DNA of 64,000 nucleotides from Corynebacterium sp. HMSC05H05 (GTDB lineage: Bacteria > Actinomycetota > Actinomycetes > Mycobacteriales > Mycobacteriaceae), in the NCBI RefSeq assembly GCF_001807265.1, contig NZ_KV788382.1, forward strand, positions 1-64,000. The letters run 5' to 3'. The notes under the pieces are model-generated. The model did not search any database. It saw only the letters and a list, made by a program, of their open reading frames with translations, and was not told the origin of the DNA. Positions 34,392-41,942 of this stretch are shown here, in pieces; positions within the stretch are counted from its first letter, which is position 1, and every line of letters begins with the position of its first letter. Made by a program: the position numbers and the translations under genes.

Positions 34392-35318
34392 ATGCGCAAT
34401 TTGGGTTACGACGATGTCATGTCCGCCATCCGCCCAGGTACCGCCGTCGATGCGTTGCGGGAGGTCCTGACGGGCGGCTTCGATCCCGCCACCGACCCGC
34501 ACCGCCAAAAGGTCGCGCTGCCGCACGGGGAAATGCATCTACTGCCGTCGGCGCTCGATGGCGCGGTCGGGGTGAAGGTGCTGGGGATTCAGCCGGTGGG
34601 CTCGACTGTCGATGTCCCGTTCGTGCAGGGATCCTACCTGCTCATGAGTGGCGAGACGCTGACGCCGGAGGTCGTGATGGATGCCGCGGCGCTAACGGAG
34701 ATTCGCACGGCCGCGGTAGCTGTGGCTGGGGTGCTGGACCGGTTGCGGGAATCGAGTGAGCCGTTGGAGTGCGTGATTGTGGGCGCGGGTGCGCAGGGGC
34801 GGGCGCACGCGCGAACGGTTGAGGACGTGCTTGAGGGGGTGCGGGAGGTGTCGGTGACGTTTACTTCGCGGAGCGAGCCGGCGGATCTGGCCTACCCGTG
34901 GGTGAAATCGGGGAGTGCTGCGGCCGATGAAGCGTTGGGCAAGGCCGGGTTGGTTGTGACGGCGACGAGTGCGGGACAACCTGTGGTCGTCGATAGGCAA
35001 TTGCGGCCCGATGCGACCGTGCTTGCCGTGGGGGCGCACACGGTGGACACGCGGGAGTTGCATGAAGATGTGCTGCACGGCGCACAGGTGATCGTGGAAG
35101 ATGTGGAGGCTGCGCAGCGGGAGGCCGGCGATGTGGCGATCGCGGTGGAGAAGGGGGCGCTTGCGTGGGACGACGTGGTGACGATGGCTGAGGTCGTGCG
35201 CGGGGAAGTGACGCTGGATCCGGCGCGGCGGGTGGTGTTTAAAGCCGTCGGGATGCCGTGGGAGGACCTGGCGGTGGCGACGGCTGTCGCCGGGCAGATC
35301 CAAACGGGGTCTAGGTGA
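34392..35318 (+). CDS. Ornithine cyclodeaminase/mu-crystallin family protein
   Basis: A 308-residue NAD(P)-binding protein. The N-terminal part (YDDVMSAIRPGTAVDALREVL) is followed by the Rossmann domain with VIVGAGAQGRAHARTVEDVL near 125-145, VTATSAGQPVV near 190 and the C-terminal FKAVGMPWEDLAVATAVAGQ. Family members convert ornithine to proline or act as ketimine reductases or alanine dehydrogenases; the substrate is not determinable. It is rather divergent. A truncated copy of two of its segments lies at 36557-36638. GCCTATCGACG occurs on its minus strand at 34988-34998. Confidence 0.8.
   Translation: MRNLGYDDVMSAIRPGTAVDALREVLTGGFDPATDPHRQKVALPHGEMHLLPSALDGAVGVKVLGIQPVGSTVDVPFVQGSYLLMSGETLTPEVVMDAAALTEIRTAAVAVAGVLDRLRESSEPLECVIVGAGAQGRAHARTVEDVLEGVREVSVTFTSRSEPADLAYPWVKSGSAAADEALGKAGLVVTATSAGQPVVVDRQLRPDATVLAVGAHTVDTRELHEDVLHGAQVIVEDVEAAQREAGDVAIAVEKGALAWDDVVTMAEVVRGEVTLDPARRVVFKAVGMPWEDLAVATAVAGQIQTGSR
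34988..34998 (-). repeat. GCCTATCGACG motif (site 5)
   Basis: Exact 11-mer on the minus strand inside the ornithine cyclodeaminase-like gene; first site after the 26-kb gap that spans the polysaccharide island. Confidence 0.8.
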
Positions 35319-35437
35319 GCGCTCTAGGGTGTGACCAGTTCTTCGGCTTAGAAGCCGGTGGGGTGGGGTGTGCCGTCGTTAAGCGTCCAGTGCTTAGCTG
35401 CCGTAACGGCCATAAGAACCTTGGTCATTGGGTCCTC

Positions 35438-36436
35438 TTAAAACTTGACGATCATCTTGCCGGTGTTGCCGCCCTCGAACAGTTCGAGGAATGCGGCCGG
35501 CATGTTGTCGATGCCCTCGCGCACCGTGGTTTCGAACGTGATTGAGCCGTCGACGACCAGCGGGGCGATCTTCTCCTGGAACTCCTTGGCAAGGTGGGAG
35601 TACTGGCCCACCACGAACCCGCGCAGCGTGAGGCATTTGCCGATGGACAGGCCCAGATTCCGCGGCCCCGGCGCCGGTTCCGTGTCGTTGTACTGCGCAA
35701 TGGCCCCGCACATGGCGATGCGGCCGAACGTGTTCGCGTTCTGGATCGCGGCCTCGAGGTGGTCTCCGCCGACGTTGTCGAAGTAGACGTCGATGCCCTC
35801 CGGCGCTGCCTTGGCCAGCTGGCCGCTCACGTCGCCGTCCTTGTAGTTGAACGCCTCGTCGAAGCCGATGTTTTTGAGGTATTCGATTTTCTCCGCGGAG
35901 CCCGCGGACCCGATCACCTTCGCAGCGCCGAGGTGCTTCGCAATTTGTCCCGCGGCCGAGCCCACGGCACCTGCGGCGCCAGAGATGAACACGACGTCGC
36001 CCTCTTTCATCTCGCCGACGGCGGTCAGACCGACGTAGGCGGTCAGACCCGTCAGGCCGAGGATGCCCAGGTACGCTTCGGCCGGCGCGATGGTGGTGTC
36101 GATCTGCTCCGCCTCGTCCTCGTTCAGGACGGCGTGTGTGCGCCACCCGGCGAAGTGCCGGACCGTGTCGCCCGCTTTGAACTTGCTGGAGCGGGACTCG
36201 GTGACTGTGCCGATCGCGGTGCCGTTGAGTGGTTCATCGATCTGGAACGGCTCGATGTAGGACTCCACGTCGTTCATCCGCCCGCGCATGTAGGGGTCGA
36301 CGCTGGAGAACGTGTTCTCGACGAGGACCTCGCCGTCGGAGAGCTCTGGCAGCTCCACCTCTTCGAGACGGAAGTTCTCGCTTGTTGGTGCCCCATTCGG
36401 GCGGGAGGCAAGGACCCATTGCTTCGCTGCAGTCAC
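35438..36436 (-). CDS. NADP-dependent oxidoreductase, zinc-independent MDR family
   Basis: A 332-residue enzyme of the leukotriene B4 dehydrogenase/enal reductase type: SSVDPYMRGRMND near 45-57, LGLTGLTAYVGL near 122-133, the dinucleotide-binding VFISGAAGAVGSAAGQIAKHLG near 145-166, YFDNVGGDHLEAAIQ near 220, and an ending FEGGNTGKMIVKF typical of the family. It reduces alkenal or alkenone double bonds with NADPH. GTG 36436 is chosen because AAGGAG lies 6 nt upstream; the frame runs on to 36487. It stands between the ornithine cyclodeaminase gene and a fragment of that gene. Confidence 0.9.
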   Translation of the reverse strand: MTAAKQWVLASRPNGAPTSENFRLEEVELPELSDGEVLVENTFSSVDPYMRGRMNDVESYIEPFQIDEPLNGTAIGTVTESRSSKFKAGDTVRHFAGWRTHAVLNEDEAEQIDTTIAPAEAYLGILGLTGLTAYVGLTAVGEMKEGDVVFISGAAGAVGSAAGQIAKHLGAAKVIGSAGSAEKIEYLKNIGFDEAFNYKDGDVSGQLAKAAPEGIDVYFDNVGGDHLEAAIQNANTFGRIAMCGAIAQYNDTEPAPGPRNLGLSIGKCLTLRGFVVGQYSHLAKEFQEKIAPLVVDGSITFETTVREGIDNMPAAFLELFEGGNTGKMIVKF

Positions 36437-36556
36437 GCTGTGCTCCTTAGTCGTTGTTCTCTCGATGTTCGGCCTTTGCCGGGACATCGGGTGGAACGTC
36501 GGGAGGGCGGTTGCTATTCCTGATTTACAGTCTCTTCAGGACTGCGGCGACACTGG

Positions 36557-36638
36557 GGAATTGCGCCCTGATGCGACCTTGCTTGCCGTGGAGCGCGCAC
36601 GGTGGACACGCGGGGCTGGATGCGGCGCGGCGGGTGGG
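36557..36638 (+). pseudogene. Fragment of the ornithine cyclodeaminase-like gene
   Basis: Bases 36557-36614 resemble 34995-35053 (shared runs include GATGCGACC, GCTTGCCGTG and CGGTGGACACGCGGG), and 36615-36638 resembles 35214-35236 (CTGGAT, then CGGCGCGGCGGGTGG). The intervening 160 bp are missing and the reading frame is broken, so this is an internally deleted remnant on the far side of the MDR gene. Confidence 0.75.
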
Positions 36639-36641
36639 CAG

Positions 36642-37220
36642 CTACTGCTGAAGGGCAATCTGCCCTAACGCCAGCTTCACCCGGTCTGCGAAACTGGGGC
36701 ACCCTGCACGCTGCAGTGCAACATGGAGCGGGTCTTTCACGACGCCCGGCCGCGAGTAATACTCAAATTGGTCCGCGACCGCGTCGATGAATCCTGGTTG
36801 GTTGGAATCGGCGACAAGATTGAAGAAATCGTCGCTATTGACGATTTCGTACTGTTCCTCGTCGGGACGCGAGGTGAAATCATCCGGCCGGTTGTCGGTG
36901 AGGATGTAATGCACGTTTCCCGACACCGCAGCAGCATGAACGTGGAAATCCCCCGAATCAGCTCCGCTGAAGCCGTAGTCGCCATCTGGTGCGACAACCG
37001 TGTCGTCGATAAGAGCCTCCATCATTTTGAATCGACGCTCGATCGCAGACCCGGACCACTCGGGATGCTTCTTACGCATGGCGCGTATCGCTTCAGCTTG
37101 GATGTCGCGGGTCCACAGGATTGAAAACATGCCACGGTTGCATTTGCGTAAATGAAAGAGCCAGTCTGTCAGAATCCGACTGGCCAAGACATTGGCATCG
37201 ACGAGCACCCGTTGTGTCAC
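36642..37220 (-). CDS. PIN domain toxin (VapC-like)
   Basis: A 192-residue protein with the PIN ribonuclease pattern: VLVDANVLASR with Asp8 at the start, a central Glu (IQAEAIRAM), and acidic residues in the GDFHVHAAAV and YILTDNRPDDF segments. PIN toxins cleave RNA. It is longer than most VapCs (about 130), with a C-terminal extension (about 140-192). GTG 37220 is the only good start. The gene lies 36 bp downstream of the HTH antitoxin gene on the same strand, so the two form a module. Confidence 0.8.
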   Translation of the reverse strand: MTQRVLVDANVLASRILTDWLFHLRKCNRGMFSILWTRDIQAEAIRAMRKKHPEWSGSAIERRFKMMEALIDDTVVAPDGDYGFSGADSGDFHVHAAAVSGNVHYILTDNRPDDFTSRPDEEQYEIVNSDDFFNLVADSNQPGFIDAVADQFEYYSRPGVVKDPLHVALQRAGCPSFADRVKLALGQIALQQ

Positions 37221-37256
37221 GACTACGACCTTATTTGTGGAACGGCAACAGCGAGG

Positions 37257-37697
37257 CTAATCGGTTAGTGGACCGAAAGATTCAAGATCAAAGGACCGGA
37301 GTCTTTCGAACGCCTCATCCTGCTCCTTTGCTAGCTGGCTCTTGAGGGAGAGTACGTCGTCTCGGTGAAAACGGGTATGTGTTCCGACTTTAAAGCTGTC
37401 GATCCTGCCGGCCCTTGCCCACTTCATCAAGGTCGGTCGCGAGATTCCCAGCACGTCCGCGGCAGAAGTGCTTGTCAGCTGTTCCGGCATTCGGGTGATC
37501 GCGACTTCGCCAGCCTCCGTGAGAGCTCTAATCGCTGCAAGTACGGTTGCCTGCACACGCTCGGGGAGGTCGACCTGGTTGCCATCCTTGTCAAGAACTG
37601 CGATGTCAGCGTCCTCGGGCATCCGCAGGGCTTCGAATGCAGCCGTATCTTCAGTGCTCAGAACAATGGCGCTTGAGGAAGATAGGGTGGCAGTCAT
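37257..37697 (-). CDS. Antitoxin with excisionase-type helix-turn-helix
   Basis: A 146-residue protein. The C-terminal half has a MerR/excisionase-like winged helix (TSTSAADVLGISRPTLMKWARAGRIDSFKVGTHTRFHRDDVLSL, about 75-118), and the tail (QDEAFERLRSFD) would contact the toxin. It is the upstream partner of the PIN protein: antitoxin and repressor of the operon. AAGGAGG lies 6 nt before ATG 37697. Confidence 0.8.
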   Translation of the reverse strand: MTATLSSSSAIVLSTEDTAAFEALRMPEDADIAVLDKDGNQVDLPERVQATVLAAIRALTEAGEVAITRMPEQLTSTSAADVLGISRPTLMKWARAGRIDSFKVGTHTRFHRDDVLSLKSQLAKEQDEAFERLRSFDLESFGPLTD

Positions 37698-37815
37698 TTG
37701 AGCCTCCTTTTTGCCGTGGAGGTTGAAGCGTATTGGATTTCACTTGTAAGTGCAATGGGGCTGAATCGGGTTTGCCCCTATTCGGGGAGTGGAAACGAGG
37801 GGGTGGAAATGCGAA

Positions 37816-37846
37816 AAAGGAGCCCCTTGCGGGCTCCTTCGTTTTG
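37816..37846 (-). terminator. Terminator downstream of tRNA-Asn
   Basis: On the minus strand GGAGCCC/GGGCTCC (7-bp stem, 5-nt loop) is followed by TTTTTC; it lies immediately 3' of tRNA-Asn. Confidence 0.75.
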
Positions 37847-37919
37847 CTCCTCCAACTGGGCTCGAACCAGTGACCCTTCGATTAACAGTCGAATGCTCTG
37901 CCAACTGAGCTATGGAGGA
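37847..37919 (-). tRNA. tRNA-Asn (GTT)
   Basis: 73 nt, acceptor TCCTCCA/TGGAGGA, D-stem GCTC/GAGC, anticodon stem TTCGA/TCGAA with loop CTGTTAA, T-stem ACTGG/CCAGT. Anticodon GTT reads Asn codons. CCA is not encoded. The PIN/HTH module lies about 150 bp downstream of it. Confidence 0.96.
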
Positions 37920-38039
37920 ATATGTTGCCGTTGCTCTCGCTGTGCAACGAGATGTAACAATAGCGTGGGTTGGTTGTGTTGCCCAAATCGGCAGGTTAGG
38001 TGATGTTTTCGGCCGTGGTTATGTGGCCGAGTTTTGGGG

Positions 38040-38045
38040 TAGGGT
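38040..38045 (+). promoter_or_regulatory. -10 box of the small membrane protein gene
   Basis: TAGGGT ends 7 nt before ATG 38053; no Shine-Dalgarno. Confidence 0.45.
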
Positions 38046-38052
38046 TTCGGAC

Positions 38053-38316
38053 ATGTTGATTCCGATAGGTGGATTCCGGGCAAACGCCGTCGCGTGGGGG
38101 CTCGCGGGCTTTGGCGTGGTGTGCCTGTTGTCGGCGAACCGGCTGGCGGATTGGCGGGCACTGACGTTTTTGGGGCTGGCGCTGGTCGTTCCGAGCGTCG
38201 TTTGGCTGGCTGCGGACAAGTGGTTCTCGCGGCCACGCGGGGTGCTGTGGTGGGTTTTGGTTGCCGCTGCTGTCGCGCTCGGGGTGTGGGGAATTGCGCT
38301 GTTCCCCTCGAAGTGA
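38053..38316 (+). CDS. Small membrane protein of unknown function
   Basis: An 87-residue hydrophobic protein with three predicted membrane segments (about 9-28 AVAWGLAGFGVVCLL, 35-54 LTFLGLALVVPSVVWLA, 64-84 GVLWWVLVAAAVALGVWGIALF). No family is recognised. ATG 38053 is preferred: the longer frame from 37912 would overlap tRNA-Asn, and TAGGGT ends 7 nt before 38053. The next gene, for a secreted protein, starts 27 bp downstream. Confidence 0.6.
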   Translation: MLIPIGGFRANAVAWGLAGFGVVCLLSANRLADWRALTFLGLALVVPSVVWLAADKWFSRPRGVLWWVLVAAAVALGVWGIALFPSK

Positions 38317-38343
38317 CGGGTATAACGCGATAAAGTGGCGGGC

Positions 38344-38979
38344 ATGAAGAAACCGATGCTTGCACTCGGCGTCGCCGCCGCAGTCACCACCTCCGCCGTC
38401 ATTGCGCCTGCCACCTTCGCTGAAGAGGGCGCGAACACTACCGAAACGGGTTCCTCTGCGGATTCGGGGGAGGCCGAAGGTTCGTCGTTAAGCACGGGCG
38501 CAATTATCGGCATCACGCTCGGCGTGCTGGCCGCAGTGGGCGCCGGCGGGTACTTCGCGGTGCAGCAGGGCTTGCTGGAGCTGCCCGAGGGGCTGGACCC
38601 GGCGGCGGCTGCGGGACTTTCCTCGCTGGTGCCGGCGCTCGCGATCCCGGGGCTTACCAAGAAGGACAATGGCGCGGCTGCTGGTGGCTCTTGCGCGCCG
38701 CAGGCGTTTGACGCGGTGGTGCCGGAGTGGCCGCACTTCACTGGCACTGACGTGATTTTCTGCGACGGCAAGTGGGCCATTGCGGGTGCGAACCAGACGG
38801 ACTGGATCCTGTACTTCAAGAACTCCAACGGCAAGTGGGCCGTGATCCCGACCGCGGGCACGAAGCAGACCGGGATGCAGCGCGGGTGCTACAACGGGCT
38901 GACTCTGCGCGAGCAGGGAGCGCCGGAGGAATTCATGCGCCAGGCGCCGATTTGTACGCCGGCGGAGATTGGGAAGTAG
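38344..38979 (+). CDS. Secreted, membrane-anchored protein of unknown function
   Basis: A 211-residue protein. Signal peptide 1-27 (MKKPMLALGVAAAVTTSAVI...TFA), an acidic Ser/Thr-rich segment, one hydrophobic stretch (about 52-72, GAIIGITLGVLAAVGAGGYFAV), then an extracellular domain with four Cys (about residues 116, 137, 177 and 204) likely in disulfides. The domain with WPHFTGTDVIFCDGKWAIAG and WILYFKNSNGKWAVIP resembles the small Cys-containing exported domains of corynebacteria. A diverged copy of its last 138 bp lies at 39241-39378. A terminator follows at 39026-39063. Confidence 0.75.
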   Translation: MKKPMLALGVAAAVTTSAVIAPATFAEEGANTTETGSSADSGEAEGSSLSTGAIIGITLGVLAAVGAGGYFAVQQGLLELPEGLDPAAAAGLSSLVPALAIPGLTKKDNGAAAGGSCAPQAFDAVVPEWPHFTGTDVIFCDGKWAIAGANQTDWILYFKNSNGKWAVIPTAGTKQTGMQRGCYNGLTLREQGAPEEFMRQAPICTPAEIGK

Positions 38980-39025
38980 GTCCTCGGGGGGGGGTGCGGG
39001 CGCTTGGGGCGCTGAGGGGGAGTTG

Positions 39026-39063
39026 AGCCGGGAGCGGGTTGTGTCGCTCCCGGCTTTTCTTTT
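39026..39063 (+). terminator. Rho-independent terminator of the 38344 gene
   Basis: A 10-bp stem (GCCGGGAGCG/CGCTCCCGGC) with an 8-nt loop is followed by TTTTCTTTT. Confidence 0.9.
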
Positions 39064-39117
39064 GGGGTCGCAGTGGACCAGTGTTGCGCTGGGGTCGCAG
39101 TGGACCAGTGTTGCGCG
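39064..39117. repeat. 27-bp tandem repeat, two units
   Basis: GGGGTCGCAGTGGACCAGTG and the next seven bases are repeated exactly back to back (39064-39090, 39091-39117), differing only at the last base. Confidence 0.85.
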
Positions 39118-39123
39118 ATTTTG

Positions 39124-39230
39124 GCGTATAGACGAAAACCTGAATTCAGGGTCGGCAGAGGCCGCTCAGAGTGGTGCTTGTGGCTGATGTGGTAGAAATC
39201 TGTCCCTCCGATTCAGGCTAAATGCGACGG
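39124..39230. repeat. CCTGAATTC element (MITE-like), copy 1
   Basis: The left end (GACGAAAACCTGAATTC, 39131-39147) and right end (GATTCAGGCTAAATGCGACG, 39210-39229) are imperfect inverted repeats, and both ends match those of the 147-bp element at 44253-44399. The element lies between the terminator and the duplicated 3' fragment of the 38344 gene. Confidence 0.6.
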
Positions 39231-39240
39231 AAGTTGGTGC

Positions 39241-39378
39241 GCGATCCCGACCGCCGGCACGAAGCAGACCGGGATGTATTGCGGTGCTACAGCGGCTTGA
39301 CTCTGTGCGAGCAGGGTGCTTTGGAGAGGTTCACGCGCCAGGCGCCGATGTGCGCGCCGGCGGAGATTAGGAAGTAGG
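39241..39378 (+). pseudogene. Diverged copy of the 3' end of the 38344 gene
   Basis: These 138 bp align to 38842-38980 at roughly 85 percent identity with small indels (near 39286 and 39297) that break the frame; they keep the terminal codons ...AEIRK-TAG. No upstream part of the gene is present. Confidence 0.85.
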
Positions 39379-39399
39379 TTTTCTTCCGCAGATACGAAA

Positions 39400-39430
39400 G
39401 TGCCCCACCTCGTTCGAGATGGGGCATTGC
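39400..39430 (-). terminator. Terminator of the 39440 gene
   Basis: A hairpin with GCCCCA/TGGGGC arms and a CGTTCG-type loop lies 10-35 bp after the stop on the minus strand; the T-run is weak. Confidence 0.5.
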
Positions 39431-39439
39431 GCTATTTGC

Positions 39440-40069
39440 TTACTTCAGCGTCGGAGTGAGCATTGCGAGGCCGTTCGAGTCGACCTCCCTCTTATCGTCC
39501 ACTTTGTCCACGGCGTACATGACAATTTTGACGCGGCCACCGCCGCGGATGTCGGCGCTACGCTTCTTGGCGTCTCCCGGCTTCACAGTAACGCGATCGC
39601 GCAGGCCGTCATTGAGGTAGACCTCGATCACGCCGACACCACCAGAGTTCGGGATGTTGGAAGCCCACGCAGCGGTGTAATTCAGCGTCGAGTACTTCTT
39701 GTCCACATCAAACGTCGATTTATTATAACTACCTGCGTTCGTGGAGAGCAGCGACATCGGGTAGTCCTTCCCGTTGAAGGTCACACCAACACCAGACTGC
39801 ATTCTGTATATGCGGTCGCGGTGGGTGTGCAGGTACTTCGGGTTGGCGAACTCCGGCTTGGAGTAGTCGCCGGAGTTACCCGGCTTCGACGGGGCGGACG
39901 GGGAGGAGTTGCCGCCACCGTTGTTGCTGGAGCTACCACCCAGTTCCGGGGCGACGGCGCCAAGGATCACGCCAAGGGCGGTGATGATCGCCAGTACAGA
40001 GCCGACGATTTGGGGCAGCAAGTTCTGGAAGTCGCGGAGCTGACGCTCGAGTTCTTTTGCGTTAGGCAC
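39440..40069 (-). CDS. Membrane-anchored exported protein, possible NPCBM-like domain
   Basis: A 209-residue protein: helical N-terminus, one membrane segment (about 21-41, IVGSVLAIITALGVILGAVAPEL), a Ser/Asn/Gly/Pro linker (45-70), and a beta-rich extracellular domain (75-209). The latter (MSLLSTNAGSYNKSTFDVDKKYSTLNYTAAW, GVIEVYLNDGLRDRVTVKPGD, GGRVKIVMYAV) recalls NPCBM/NEW2 carbohydrate-binding folds; this is suggestive only. GTG 40069 is chosen because AAAGGAG lies 6-9 nt upstream, rather than the frame start at 40108. Confidence 0.6.
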   Translation of the reverse strand: MPNAKELERQLRDFQNLLPQIVGSVLAIITALGVILGAVAPELGGSSSNNGGGNSSPSAPSKPGNSGDYSKPEFANPKYLHTHRDRIYRMQSGVGVTFNGKDYPMSLLSTNAGSYNKSTFDVDKKYSTLNYTAAWASNIPNSGGVGVIEVYLNDGLRDRVTVKPGDAKKRSADIRGGGRVKIVMYAVDKVDDKREVDSNGLAMLTPTLK

Positions 40070-40171
40070 GGAGCACTCCTTTGCAGGATTCGTGGAAGAT
40101 TCTGACAATAGAATCTAAGCATGTGCCAAGCTGCTTTGCAGGGGATTGGGTGACGGGTCTCGCCGGAGGTA

Positions 40172-40182
40172 CGTCGATAAGC
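40172..40182 (-). repeat. GCTTATCGACG motif variant
   Basis: One-base variant of the 11-mer on the minus strand in the intergenic region downstream of the AbgT gene, next to its terminator. Confidence 0.6.
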
Positions 40183-40218
40183 AAAAGGCCCGGCTGTACG
40201 GACGCAACCGGGCCTTCA
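40182..40218 (-). terminator. Terminator of the AbgT transporter gene
   Basis: GGCCCGG/CCGGGCC arms with a loop of about 14 nt are followed on the minus strand by TTTTGC, 12 bp after the stop at 40230. Confidence 0.8.
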
Positions 40219-40229
40219 CCGCCAACGAG

Positions 40230-41870
40230 CTACACCTGGTAGCCCATCGGGGAGCCCGGGCCGAGGGGGATGCCCAGGGCGTACCAGATCATGAAGAAGA
40301 TGAACCAGCCCACCAGCATGCTCACCGCGTACGGCAGCGCCAGCGACATCAGGGTGCCCACGCCGGCCTTCTTGTAGTACTTCTGCAGGAACGTCAGCGC
40401 CAGGGCGAAGTAGGGCGACATCGGGGTGATGATGTTCGACGGCGAGTCGCCGATGCGGTAGAGCATCTGGGTGACCTCGGGGGAGACGTCCACGTACATC
40501 ATCATCGGCACGACCACCGGCGCCATCAGCGCCCACTGCGCGGAGCCGGAGGTGATGAACAGGTTGATCAGCGTGACCATCAGCACGAACGCGGCAAACA
40601 GGACCACGTTGGGCAGGTCCCAGGACTGCAGCAGCTCAGAGCCCTTGATGGCGGTCCAGGGGCCCAGGTTGGACCACTGGAACCACGCCAGGAACTGGGA
40701 GACGGCGAAGAACAGCACCAGAATCGGCAGGAGGGACTCCAGGCCTTTGGCCATGAACTTCGGGATGTCGGCGGCATTGTTGATGGTGCCCACGATCAGG
40801 CCGTAGACCAGGCCGGTAGCGAAGAAGATCAGGGCGATCGGCACGGCGATGGCGCGGATCAGTGGCGACTCCATGAAGCCCTCCTCCGGCCGCGCGAATG
40901 GCGAGCCCGGGATGAACAGCAGTGCGAAGTAGGCCGCAAGTGCAACGAGGAGGGTGATGCCGGCCCAGGCCAGGCCCTTGCGCTCGAGTGGGGTCAGCGA
41001 CAGGTCGTCATCGTCGGTGAGGTGGGAGTCGTTGGGCTGGTTGGAGTCGTCGAGTTGCAGTTCGTCCTCGTCGATGTGGTCGTGGTCGACAAGGTTCTCG
41101 GCCTTCTTGTCCACGAACAGTTCGGTCACCGCTGTGATGACCAGCGACAGCACCACCGCGGACGGGATGACAAAGAAGATGTTGGCGAGCGGGGAGACTT
41201 CGTAGGCTTCGTCCACCAGCTGCGCGGCGGAGGTGGAGATGCCGGCGAGCAGCAGGTCCGTGATGTTCAAGATCAGCGAGGAGTTAAAGCCTGCCGACGA
41301 CGCCGCGAACGCCACCATCGCACCCACCACCGGCGAGCGGCCCACCGCGTGGAAGGCCATCGCGCCCAGCGGGATGATGATCACGTAGATGGCGTCCGAA
41401 GCCACCGAACCAGTCACGCCAGCCAGCGCGACCATGAACGTGAGCATCTTCGGGCTGACCTTGTCCACCATCGCGCGGACCATCGCCGCGAGCAGACCCG
41501 TCTGCTCCGCCACGGCCACGCCCAGCATCACCGCCAGGATCACGCCGAGTGGCGGAAAGGCGATGAAGTTCTCCACCGCGTCGGTGACCATGCGCGAGAT
41601 GTTCTCACCAGTGAGCAGCGATTCGACGTGGATTTCTTCGCCGGAGGCCGGGTCGATTGCGGACAGGCCCGCCTTGCTGGCCAGCCAGGAGGACACCGCC
41701 ACCACGCCGGCCAGGATCACAAATAGCCAGAACGGGTCCGGCAGTTTGTTGCCGACTTTTTCGATCCAGCCCAGAAAGCCGGACATGCCGTCTCGGTCTT
41801 GAGTCTTATCTTGGGCCTGGTCTTTAGGCTTATGGTCGGGTTTCTTGTCGGTCCTGGTTGATCCGGTCAT
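40230..41870 (-). CDS. AbgT family transporter
   Basis: A 546-residue integral membrane protein of the AbgT family (p-aminobenzoyl-glutamate uptake or, for MtrF, sulfonamide-type efflux). After a charged N-terminus come about 11 hydrophobic segments, with the family sequences NKLPDPFWLFVILAG near 38-52, GVTGSVASDAIYVIIIPLGAMAFHAVGRSPVVG near 145-178 and RIGDSPSNIITPMSPYFAL near 480-498. A charged cytoplasmic insert (DHDHIDEDELQLDDSNQPNDSHLTDDDD, about 265-295) splits the two halves. ATG 41870 has AGGAAG about 9 nt upstream. Confidence 0.93.
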   Translation of the reverse strand: MTGSTRTDKKPDHKPKDQAQDKTQDRDGMSGFLGWIEKVGNKLPDPFWLFVILAGVVAVSSWLASKAGLSAIDPASGEEIHVESLLTGENISRMVTDAVENFIAFPPLGVILAVMLGVAVAEQTGLLAAMVRAMVDKVSPKMLTFMVALAGVTGSVASDAIYVIIIPLGAMAFHAVGRSPVVGAMVAFAASSAGFNSSLILNITDLLLAGISTSAAQLVDEAYEVSPLANIFFVIPSAVVLSLVITAVTELFVDKKAENLVDHDHIDEDELQLDDSNQPNDSHLTDDDDLSLTPLERKGLAWAGITLLVALAAYFALLFIPGSPFARPEEGFMESPLIRAIAVPIALIFFATGLVYGLIVGTINNAADIPKFMAKGLESLLPILVLFFAVSQFLAWFQWSNLGPWTAIKGSELLQSWDLPNVVLFAAFVLMVTLINLFITSGSAQWALMAPVVVPMMMYVDVSPEVTQMLYRIGDSPSNIITPMSPYFALALTFLQKYYKKAGVGTLMSLALPYAVSMLVGWFIFFMIWYALGIPLGPGSPMGYQV

Positions 41871-41929
41871 GATGGGTCTTCCTGGTTGTCGGCAAATTGT
41901 GAGAGCCACATTACATATTCGTCACCCCG

Positions 41930-41935
41930 TAAGGT
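41930..41935 (+). promoter_or_regulatory. -10 box of the DUF4230 gene
   Basis: TAAGGT ends exactly 7 nt before GTG 41943; no Shine-Dalgarno. Confidence 0.5.
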
Positions 41936-41942
41936 GAATCGC

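Noticed and set aside
37698..38003. 101-codon plus-strand frame
   Set aside because: Overlaps tRNA-Asn on the opposite strand and the antitoxin's upstream region; no protein features.
39064..39117. 27-bp tandem as a CRISPR-like unit
   Set aside because: Only two units with no spacer between them.
40146..41726. 526-codon plus-strand frame over the AbgT gene
   Set aside because: Antisense shadow, His/Gln/Arg-rich with no domain; the AbgT frame has clear membrane segments and family motifs.
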